NCBI RefSeq assembly: GCF_040954645.1
Contig: NC_092805.1
Coordinates: 22,098,741 to 22,162,740 of the forward strand
Direction of reading: 5' to 3'
Source: Diabrotica undecimpunctata
Taxonomy: Eukaryota > Arthropoda > Insecta > Coleoptera > Chrysomelidae
DNA: 64,000 bases
A program made the position numbers and the translations under genes. The notes below the pieces were generated by a model, which was not told where the DNA came from, ran no database searches, and saw only the letters and a list, made by a program, of their open reading frames with translations. This document shows, piece after piece, positions 1 to 9,615 of the stretch (the first letter of the stretch is position 1; each line of letters opens with the position of its first letter).

Positions 1-404
1 CTGTAATAGGAGTATAGTAAATGAAGGATTGTATCAATATTTTAATGAAAATATATATTTTTATTTTCATATATGTATAAAAGGAGTTAAATGCAAAAAA
101 AAATTTTTACACATACTCTGCAGTAAAATTCATTGTTTATTTTGTTATTAATATAAAAATTACAATACAATACACTGCAACATAATTCAATATAATATTA
201 CAATACAAATTAAAATGCAATATTTATAAGTATTTAAAACTGCCAATATACATAACTTACTTTACGAAGATAAAAATAAAAAACCAACAACTCGAATTAT
301 ATTGTAAATTTTCATTTTATTTTAAAATTTAGCATTTTTGCGTATATTACATATATTTAATAACATTAACGTGAGGTTTTTAAATATTTCAAAAATAAAA
401 AAGG
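1..404. other. AT-rich flank, nothing recognised
   Basis: Very AT-rich sequence with many short A and T runs. I see no coding or repeat signal. Confidence 0.5.
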
Positions 405-490
405 AAATTCATATTGGGATTCGAACTCAGGTACACCAGCGTATGAACCAAACACGTAAAAAATATGCCAATTAGACATGATACTAACGG
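405..490 (-). repeat. tRNA-derived SINE-like fragment
   Basis: On the minus strand this reads TCTAATTGGCATA (A-box-like), then GGTTCATACGCTGG and AGTTCGAATCCC, a good RNA polymerase III B box. The cloverleaf is not convincing, so a SINE head is more likely than a tRNA gene. Confidence 0.35.
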
Positions 491-595
491 ATTTTAAAAT
501 TGACAGTTGTCTGTCATACAGTGATTATTTTGAAATACAAAAGCCTTAAATAATTATGAACATTTAATAAATAATACAAAACATATCACATGAAT

Positions 596-745
<150 letters not shown>

Positions 746-1299
746 AATATTAAATATATATACAAAAGGAACATTTTTATTCTCTAGAGAGGAAGAGAGA
801 GAAAATATATCTTATGACTCTCTCTTACTCATTATCTTACATGTAATGGTTTCACAGATTCACTCCCGTGCAAATTTCCAACGCCGACCGTTCGTATAGA
901 AGTATAACTTCAAAAAAAAGATTTTATTTATTTTTTTAAATATGGACGTTTGTTTTCAAACCACTTTAATTGAAAAATTAAGATAAATAATAATAATTAT
1001 TTTCTATGTCTATCCTGTTTCTAGATATAAATTGTATACCGGAAAATATGAAAAATTCTTAAAAAAGAAGAAACGAAATATAATGGGTTTCAGTATTTTA
1101 TTTTATTGTCAAATAAGAGTTTGGATCTGCTCTGTATATGTGGATTTAGTTGTAAGGATTAGGTTATGGATTATAAAATAAATATTTTTCTTAGTGTGGC
1201 TTATTATTTAAGGACGATGAACGTGGCGATTATCCAGGACCATTTTACTCTCTCTCTCCATTAGTTCTAAAGAGTTTTCGTTTCTACGATTTTCTTTAA
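746..1299. other. No gene recognised
   Basis: AT-rich with a short GA-rich patch near 785-805 and CTCTCT patches. Nothing coding. Confidence 0.4.
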
Positions 1300-1455
1300 A
1301 TTCATCTTTATTCCGTATATCATCCATGTCTCAGCTATATATTCTCTCATATTATCTAAATCACTTACTTATCTAAAATTACAACTGTAGTAACATAGTA
1401 ACGCAAAGTATTGACATTTTCTCCATTTATTATGATGCCTTCCATTCGTTCAAAT
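1300..1455 (-). pseudogene. Remnant of LINE reverse transcriptase
   Basis: On the minus strand the translation includes EGIIINGENVNTLRY, a degraded YADD region, then LDNMREY and MNLKKI. This matches the catalytic palm stretch of RTE-like reverse transcriptases seen intact at 58590-58680. Stops and changes to the aspartates make it dead. Confidence 0.5.
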
Positions 1456-1530
1456 ATAACTTCTTGGTAACAATAAAACACTGAAAACTTTGTTTTCAAA
1501 ATTTCCACAAAATTTATTTTAAATTCTTAT

Positions 1531-1567
1531 CACTACAGCTGTTTCGGCTAATTGCCTTTCTCAAGTG
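1531..1567 (-). other. Degenerate hammerhead-ribozyme-like motif
   Basis: Minus strand: CAC, TTGAGAA, GGC-aatta-GCC hairpin, GAAACAGCTGTA, GTG. Penelope-like elements are known to carry minimal hammerheads with a GAAAC-AGCTGT core next to a short stem. Here the CTGATGA half-core is altered to TTGAGAA, so it should be inactive. Confidence 0.45.
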
Positions 1568-1602
1568 ATCTGTTTTTGGTATGGGTTTACACTTTATAGT
1601 CT

Positions 1603-2223
1603 CTAATGAAATAGGTTGAGGAGGGGAGAACTGTTTGTCTCAAGCTGGTCATTCAGAATTATATCTGTGTTTTTTAATTTGTTGATTTCCATAGATTCTA
1701 ACAAAGATAGCTTAAGGCCTTTATTTTGAATGTGTAGAATTTTAAATTCGTCATTAAAAGAATGATTATGATCTAGAAGGTGGAGTGCGTATGTAGAATC
1801 TGTTTTTCTATTATTGAAAGCCCTTTTATGTTCTGCTATTCGTTTATTAAAATTTCTACCTGTTTGACCAATGTAAGTTTTTGGGCAGTCGCCACATTTA
1901 AGTTGGTACACACCACTGTGTAAGTGTTTTTTATGTTGGCTCTTGTTGTTTTTAATATATTTGCCTAGGTTGTTATTTGTTCTGAAAGCTGGTGTTATTC
2001 CTTTCTTTTTTATATGTTTGGCTATTTTTGTTGATATTTTGCCTGTATATGTAATCGAGCAGAAGGTACTGGGTTTTTTCTCTGGTGGTGGAAATACTAA
2101 GTTCAGGGCTTTCTTGTGTAGTTTTTGATTTAACATTTTATTAATTGTTTGTTCGTTGTATCCATTGTTTACTGCTATTTGCTTAATGATATTTAATTCT
2201 GTCTCAAAATTGTATTTTGACAT
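1603..2223 (-). pseudogene. Penelope-like GIY-YIG endonuclease domain
   Basis: About 206 codons. GVYQLKCGDCPKTYIGQTG with downstream RNFNKRIAEH is the GIY-YIG nuclease core (GVY...TYIGQT, catalytic R in KRIAEH), with the CxxC typical of Penelope-like elements. In the intact protein it is the C-terminal part and nicks target DNA. Seven codons and one in-frame stop separate it from the upstream reverse transcriptase piece, so it is probably not made here. Confidence 0.85.
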
Positions 2224-2244
2224 CGGAATTGCTGTTAATCTATG

Positions 2245-2511
2245 TTACATACTATGACAGGCTGCCAGTTTATGTTGTGTGGGATGGGATGATGAATTGT
2301 GAATAGTCGTGTCAGTATGGGTAGGTTTATGAAATATGGAGAAGTCATGTTTGTTTTTAAGTCTGGTAATTTTTAAATCTAAAAAATGTATGGATTGATT
2401 TTGTTCTGTTTCTATTGTAAATTCAATATGACTATGAAGAGAATTAATATACGATAAAAATTGGTCGAGTTGCCTGTTAGTTCCTGTGAAACATACCTCC
2501 TGTGAAAACAA
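2245..2511 (-). pseudogene. Penelope-like reverse transcriptase, C-terminal piece
   Basis: About 88 codons ending HKLAACHSM and a TAA at 2245-2247. IHFLDLKITR and the KPTHTDT motif identify the end of the Penelope RT domain. The first residues come from the inverted repeat, so the true N-terminal part is gone. Confidence 0.8.
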
Positions 2512-2575
2512 AGTTTTCAGTGTTTTATTGTTACATAAAATGAATTTCCATCAAGTAACGGTCGAATCCATCAAT

Positions 2576-2830
2576 TATAACTTCTTGGAATAAGGCTAAA
2601 CCAACTAGCCTGTATCCCGTGGAAAATTTCTCGATCTCGTGTTCCAATTTCTCTATTGCTAGTTTTTCCCAAGCAATTCTATGCCCCCAACCATTCCTGT
2701 TCCTTCCAACCACATATACTCCGTTTTCGACCTGCTAACGTTTAGTTCTCTCCCTTCGATAGCCTTTCTCCAACATATCTTTACTTTCCTCCACTAAAAC
2801 GATATCATCTGCAAAGAGCATTGATCAATG
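2576..2830 (-). pseudogene. Reverse transcriptase remnant (FADD motif)
   Basis: Minus strand translation from 2825 reads MLFADDIVLVEESKDMLEK, the catalytic FADD box and following helix of a LINE reverse transcriptase, then frame-shifted TEYMWL-like sequence. The 5' half is absent. Confidence 0.6.
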
Positions 2831-3469
2831 AGTCCCCTTCCTTTACTTCTTTGTCAGTACAAAGTAGTGATTCAAGTGGTGATAATACAAGTGGTAATGA
2901 TACAAGTAGTGATTCAGTGAAGAAGCCGTGAAGCAAACCGATCGTCACTAGAAAACTTTTGGTCAATCCGACACAAGTTCTTACTTTGATGTATGCCCTC
3001 GCACTATTGAATCTAATTTTATAATGTAGAATATTTCTTTAAAATGTTATAATTTTTATTTTTGTGTCCCACCAAAAAAACTTAAAAAAAAATCAAAAGA
3101 ATAACTTTTGTCTTAAAGTTACCCAAATTATCAACAAAAAATGGATTCGAAGTCAAAACAGCAATTTTTTATAATTTTTTTAAAAATAGTTTTTCCGTGG
3201 AAAAACCGGCCTATATACTACAATCATTACTATCTATATTTTAAACCATCACATAGAATTCAATACATTACCAAACATAATATGTGGGATAACGCCTAGC
3301 ATTCTAAGCATAATAATAAAGATTGATAATTTTCGCCGTTTTTTGTATCTAATTTAATATTTAATTTATTCATTTAGATAAAATTTGTTATTGAAAAACT
3401 CCAACACTGAATAAACACAGATCATATAAAAATAATATTTAAACTATTATTGTCAAAAAGTTCCTATTT
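2831..3469. other. No gene; short imperfect tandem repeat
   Basis: Around 2865-2915 the unit caagtggtgatAatA recurs imperfectly about four times. The remainder is AT-rich and unassigned. Confidence 0.35.
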
Positions 3470-3785
3470 TCTTCTTCTTCTTTTTATGTAGACATAACTC
3501 TGTCGGTTTTTCAATGTGCCTCCAGTAAGTTGTCGTTCCATCGTTTTCGTGGTCTTCCTGCTGATCGTCTTCCTATTGGGGAACTGTCTTTACTACTCTA
3601 TTGTCAGTTCTTGATGTTCTCCACCTTGCATCTACGTCGTATATCTGTACTTCTAGCTCTGTCCCATCCTGTCTTGCCATTAATTTTCAAGTGTTTTCAT
3701 CTCTGCTGTTTCTAACATCCTTTTTGTCCTTTCTTTGTCAGGTCGTGTTTCTGCCGCGTATGGTCTGATGTCTGTGATTTAGTAC
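3470..3785 (-). pseudogene. LINE 3' end, family A
   Basis: Minus strand encodes a degraded RPD-KERTKRMLETAEMKTL segment and a GRP-K-W-tail, ending in (GAA)n. Family A is my label for the related elements at 4490-5335, 31486-32480, 41920-43690 and 54080-56420. Confidence 0.7.
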
Positions 3786-4490
3786 TTATTATAAGGCTGT
3801 AGTCTCTTTAATGAGTATTTTATGATATTTTGTAGATATAGACCGACGAAATTCAAAAGAAAGTGTAGTTTACATATTGCCAATTATAAATATAATGGGT
3901 ATTTGATTAAGAGGTTTCTACTTTTAAATATAAAATAAAACAAAGGGTGTGTAAGATATCATCGAAATTTTTCATTCATTTGAAAGGCCTTTCGATACAA
4001 TACCGGAAAAACCGACTCTATTCCCCGGAGGAGACGTACTTCCAACACATATGGACTATTCTGCATAACCTAGAAATACTGTATGAAGTACAATCCGTAT
4101 CAATAGGAAGTGAAAACCACAACCCAATCATACTATCTATAGAGGAGTGAGATCAAAATCCACTCCACGTATATCAAAAAAAGAAAATAAACTAGCAAGT
4201 GGCAAACGTTCAAAACGACAGTCAAAGAAAACATTGACATAATTCCAACAATTAACTCTGACAATCAACTGGAAGAAAAAGTAGAAGAATTGGAAAAGTG
4301 TATACTAAATGCAGTTGAAAGAAGCACAGTAACTAAAGAAAAACCAACTATAAAAGAAAAATTTCAATAGATAAGCAACGGCTAAGTGAAAAAAATAGGG
4401 TGCAAAAAAGAGAAAATATAACTAGAAATCCAGAAGTAAGAAAAGAAGCAAACCAACTAAACAGGGAGGTGAGAAACAGCTACAAAACCT
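3785..4490 (+). mobile_element. Jockey-like LINE fragment (endonuclease end and linker), copy 1 of chimera
   Basis: Degenerate translation with VQSVSIGSENHNPIILSIE, matching the SDHNP motif at the end of an endonuclease domain, then a lysine-rich linker. It is joined tail-to-tail to the family A 3' end at about 4490. The same junction and sequence occur inverted at 56430-57145. Confidence 0.65.
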
Positions 4491-5335
4491 CTTCTTCTTT
4501 ATATCTAGAGATGACTCTGTCTGTTTTTCAATGTGCCTCCAGTAAGTTGTCGTTCCATCGTTTTCGTGGTCTTTCTACTGATCGTCTTCCTATTGGGGAA
4601 CCGTCTCTTGCGGTCTTTACTACTCTATTTTTTGTCATTCGGCTTATTTATATGATGATTAGATTTCTACTCTTCTATTTCTTACCTAGTTTTTGATGTT
4701 CTCCACCTTGCATATACGTCGTATATCTATACTTCTAGCTCTGTCCCATAGTGTCTTACCATTAATTTTTCTAAGCGTTTTCATCTCTGCTGTTTCTAAC
4801 ATCCTTTTTGTCCTCTCTATGTCAGGTCGTGTTTCTACCGCGTATGTCATTATTGGTCTGATGACTGTTTTGTAAATTCTGCCTTTCATTCCTTTCCTCG
4901 ATATTTTTATTTCTCTAGATTGTTTCATTCAGGCATCTTGCGGCTCTGTTTGTTCTGTTCACTTGATCTTCCACTTCAGTTTCGAGCTTTCCGTAGCTAG
5001 ATAATGTGATGCCTAGATATTTAAACTCCATCACTTGTTCTATTATCTGACCTTCCAGCTTTAATTTACATCTTAGTAAATTTGCTGTTGTAACCATGCG
5101 TTTTGTCTTTTTTGGTGAAATTAACATGTTAAATTTACTGGCGGTTATATTAAATTGGTGCAGCATATGTTGTAAATCGTCTTCACTTTGAGAGAGTAGT
5201 ATTGTGTCGTCTGCATAACAGATTATTTTAAGTTGTTTTCCTCCCATTTGGTATCCTTTTTTAGTTTTACTTTTTTTATTGTTTCATCCAAAATCAGGTT
5301 GAACAATAGAGGACTTAAGAAAGTTCTTATTTTGA
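4490..5335 (-). pseudogene. Family A LINE reverse transcriptase, 3' part
   Basis: Minus strand, two open pieces (4915-5247 and 4686-4928). The first has KIICYADDTILLSQSEDD, the YADD catalytic box, and FKYLGITLSS. The second has IYKTVIRPIMTYAVETRPD and the start of the C-terminal zinc-knuckle-like tail. A frameshift near 4920 separates them. The copy at 55670-56420 is its closest relative in the window. Confidence 0.8.
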
Positions 5336-5369
5336 ATTAATAAATCAAGATTATAACATCAACTACTCT

Positions 5370-5660
5370 CTCTTTTGTGCCCTTTCTCTTAGCATACATC
5401 AATTCATCGTTATTAAATCACTCTCCACATCATCCAACCACCTGGTTCTAGGTCTTCTAATCTTTCGTTTGCTTGTTACAAATGTACGTTTTCCTAGTTA
5501 ATTTCGTGTCTTATCACCTCTGAACATATCTATACATCTTATAACCTCTGATTTTCTTCAAATCGTATATCATGTCATTCACATTTTCTTCACACACGTT
5601 TTTTCCAAATATCCTGAGCTCTTCATATTTTTTTGTCATATTTATGCGTAATGTTTATGA
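5370..5660 (-). pseudogene. LINE 3'-end remnant
   Basis: Minus strand at 5400-5460 reads IRRPRTRWLDDVESDL, the conserved tail after the last zinc-finger-like motif of many insect LINE ORFs. No catalytic part remains. Confidence 0.55.
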
Positions 5661-6566
5661 AGCTGATACATTCGCCAGTATGAATCAGGTCTTTCTGGTT
5701 TATAACTGTGTCAAATGATTTGAACAAAACAGCTTTCCTCGAAGAAAATTCTGAATGGTCGCATTAAGATCATCGACATCTATATTCTTTGCCACCAATA
5801 TTCCTCGTTTAGTCAACTAATTATGGTTGTTGAACTGTTGACTTTACCATTTCCAATGTCTAACAACTCCTTTGAAAACACAATTGCACTTTGATCTTGT
5901 TGCAAAAACACCCACATGTTAGTTGTGAAGCATGTTTAGTTCGTCCGCAGCAATTGATCGGGGAATCATTAGCAGTTTGTTTGGTTTTCACGAATATCTT
6001 TCAAAGTTCTGTCCAGTGCATCCAATAACCCCTTCTGGGACATCCTACAAGTTACAGCTATTCCAGATGAGAAAGAAAAGAATCAGTGAATTAAAAAACA
6101 AAAAGTTTCTCCAACGGGGACTTAAACCCCGGTTCTTCACGTGCAACGTAAAAAAAGTAAATAGACGTGATGATAATCACGGTTTTAGCGATATCAATCC
6201 AAAGGAGTATATACAACTGCCTTTATGGGATAATAAAATTGTTGCTTCTATTATTTTCGTTACAATTTCGTCATATTTTCTTACATTTTAAACTTTCTTA
6301 AACTAATCTTCTACGGATTATTTCAAAGTTAAAATTAACCAAATCAATGCAGTCGTTCCCGAGATGTTAATAAAAAAATATAAAAAAATAAAATGACGTT
6401 TGTTAAATAGATTAAATTACTTAAATTTGCGTTAGAATCGATTTAGTGGTTTCGGATACTAGCGTAAACAAACATCGCGACACGAGATTTTTATATATAA
6501 AGACATATATTTGTACAAAAATTTAAAATATGATTTCCCACTTACACTACTTGTTTGTTGTTCCAG
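5661..6566. other. Upstream of first visible ATP7 exon; no certain gene
   Basis: An open frame at 5932-6291 (+) does not resemble ATP7 or a transposon protein I know. No convincing first ATP7 exon with ATG and a phase-2 donor was identified. A promoter could lie here or before the window. Confidence 0.35.
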
Positions 6567-6783
6567 AGACATTTCAAATACTTTGGGATTCGTACCACTC
6601 CTCAGGCAAGTAGACAATGAAATTCCAACGTATTCGTCATGTGCTGGCGATTATTCATCTGATGATAAAAAACGAAAAGCAGAAGATCTGGTTAGAGTAA
6701 ATATTATTGGCATGACTTGCATGTCATGCGTACGGAGTATAGAAGACACCGTTGGCAAACAACCAGGAATAATAGATATAAAA
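6567..6783 (+). CDS. ATP7: ATP7 visible exon 1: N-terminal tail and metal-binding domain 1
   Basis: Preceded by a pyrimidine-rich acceptor (ttgttgttccag) and followed by gtaagtg. It enters with only the third base of a codon, so a coding exon must lie upstream. It encodes an acidic/basic linker ([12 protein letters not shown]) and the first half of a heavy-metal-associated domain with the CxxC site GMTCMSC. The in-frame open stretch starting at 6511 has no ATG. Confidence 0.88.
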
Positions 6784-9561
6784 GTAAGTGTATATACGAC
6801 ATATACTCTATACTGTATTTTCATAGGCTACTAAAGTTCTTTTTTCAATGATAAAATAACTTGATTTGCGTATAGGATTTGATATAATGCTTTTATTTTA
6901 GATACTTATGGACTAGTTTATTCAAACATTATGTCGGTGTACGTTGCATCTATAGATTTGGAAAATTGTTCAGCTCTAGACTGAATCATTTTGTTTTGAA
7001 CAATTATTTTTAATATATTAGGTGTAAAAAATAAGTTCCAACATTCCAGTATGGCAATTGCATTCTCAGCATAGGTTCTAACACCAGGAAGTGCAGTGAT
7101 GTGCATGATGATGATGACGTCTTGTTTTGACATTTCTTTTAGTGTGATATTTCTTCCAATCTTCCATTTTCTTCTATTCTATTTCATCTCTAATTCTTCA
7201 TTTTCTAACGTTTCTCAATCTTCCTCATTATCGGTATTTTCCAACCTCTGCTCATAATTATCATATTAAAAGTCGGATTCTTCATCAATTTTTTTTAATT
7301 GGAGGTTATCTGCTTTAACTTCTTAAAAATTCAAAAAAAGACGTTCCGACTCCTTTTCATAATTCATCAGAAGGATGCTAATTTTCCATTTGAGAAATGT
7401 TAAATACTGTAGATAACCTTAGAATTTTTATTCGAAGGAAATGGGTCTACTGTATAAAACATTTACACAACTACTTGCAAAAAAAAATCAAAACAGCTCG
7501 GGTCTGACCGACTGGGCACGGGTTCCTTGAAATGGGAACCCTCTTTAGTAGTGGTACTTTACATGTTTCGTGAACGCATTACAAAACTCGAATACAGCAT
7601 ATCTTGCTATATTTTTACATGTTATTTACACCAAATGTAATATTACCGAAGAATTGTGTTCACTGATTCCAATGCAAGGGACTACAACCGGCAAAGACCT
7701 GTACGATGAACTAAAGTCTGTGTTGGAACATGTTTCAATTTTATTAGAAAATACACTACCGAGCATAAAATTAGGGTCACCCCGTAATTTGAATTTATTT
7801 TAGAAAATATTATTCTGTTTTAACTATTTTCGGTTGTAACATAGTTTACTAACGGATTGCTTAAAGAAAACAACGTTTTTGTCGTTTAAAGTTTGTTAAA
7901 AATAATGGAAATGAATTTTCCTTTAATATACTAGATATTGAAAAGGGACAATTTTAATTTGATGTGCTTTTTGTTGAAAAAAAAAAGAAATTTTAAGAAC
8001 TTCAGTAGCGAGTATTCCCTCCGCTGGCAGTGATAACATCTTGCAAACGACGAGGCATACTTTGGATCAGATTTTGGATCACATTCTGCGGAAGATTATT
8101 CCATTCTTGCACCAATATGTCGCGAAGCTCTCTCGAATTTCTGGGGGCCGGCACATGACTCCGTAAACGTCTCTTCATCTCATCCCAAACATGTTCTATG
8201 GGATTGATATCTGGACTGCGAGCAGGCCAAACAAATCGTGTGATTTGAACCTCGTCAGAATACTCAGTAACTATCCTAGCAGTGTGGGGCCGTGCATTAT
8301 CATCCATAAATGTTGCGTCGTCTCCAAGAATAACCATAAACGGTAAAACATGGTCTTCCAGAATCTGTGTCAGGTACCTATGCGCTGTCAATGTCCCATT
8401 CTCGATAAAGACTAACTCCGTGTAAGCATCAAACGATATGCCTCCCCATGCCATAACTGACCCTCCACCAAATGGAAGACGCTCGGCAACACATGTTTGA
8501 GCATATCTCTCGCCTGGACGTCGCCACACTCTTACACGTTTGTCTGAGCCCGTAAGACAGAATCTCGATTCATCGGAAAACAATACACGACTCCAATCCT
8601 GCATTGTCCAAGCCAAGAGTTCTCGTGCAAAATTCAATCTGGTAATTCGGTGTTCACGGGAAAGCGGCGGCCCAGTTACTCTAGTTCGAGAAGATAAACC
8701 AGCAGCATGAAGTCGTCTCCTAACTGTCCATTCACTTATGTTTACATTTCTCACTTCTTGCAGATGATTTCGAAGAGAAACTGCCGTGACCGTTCGGTTT
8801 CTCAAAGCACTAGAAACGACAAAGCGGTCATCTCTAGCTGTTGTAAACCTGCCTCGACCTGAACCAGGTCTTCGAGTAAGCAGACCGGTCTCTTCGTACC
8901 GTTGCCATACTCGTTGCACACTCGAGAGACTTACACCAACGTTTCTCGCAGTTTCGCGCTGACCGTGACCATCTTCTAACGCCGCCACAATTCTTGCCGC
9001 CACAACAGAATTAATTGGTATTTAATAATAATTTTTTGGCCTCGGGTTTGTAAAGGTTCTCTATGGAAAGCCTTTAAATTGTCATCTGGTATAGACATAA
9101 ACAAGATTTCAAAATATATTTGAATCTTACAAAACAATTATCATGTTAATTGAATTAACATTCTATTATTCGAATTTATTTAAAAATTTCCGTACAAGAT
9201 TTTGAAAGTGTTGATCTTATTAACATCGTTTTTTTGTAACCTTTCACAGATTAACCGTTTAATCTCATTTTATTGAGTGTCTTATCTTAGAAATTATTAC
9301 ATAATTGTCTAAGAACCATCAAAAATAAATAATAAAAAAATGTTTATGTAAACACCATATCTACTTGTCAAGATGACAAACGATATATTTAATTTCAATG
9401 TGTACTACTGAATTACAAACATTGATTTATTTAATACAACTCTTGATAATTGTTGAATTTGATACATAATCTTATTTTTAAATTATGTTGTGTCACTTCA
9501 TGACTAAATTAGTACATTGAAAAGTTACATTAAGATAAAATTTTTGAGATGAAGCAATTTC

Positions 9562-9615
<54 letters not shown>

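Larger units (their letters stand above)
1467..2534 (-). mobile_element. Penelope-like element, 5'-truncated, with inverted ends
   Basis: The minus strand encodes the end of a Penelope-type reverse transcriptase (2245-2511; FLDLKITR, KPTHTDTTIH, HKLAA) followed in the same frame, after one TAA, by a GIY-YIG endonuclease (1603-2223). A perfect 32-base inverted repeat bounds it (1467-1498 and 2503-2534). A 13-base direct repeat tataacttcttgg occurs at 1455-1467 and 2576-2588. Most of the reverse transcriptase is missing. Confidence 0.85.

Noticed and set aside
6090..6140. Possible tRNA-like T arm (ggggacttaaaccccggttc)
   Set aside because: Only a weak B box on the minus strand and no A box or cloverleaf.
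5932..6291. Candidate first ATP7 exon
   Set aside because: No similarity to ATP7 N-termini and no fitting phase-2 donor; it is followed by stops.
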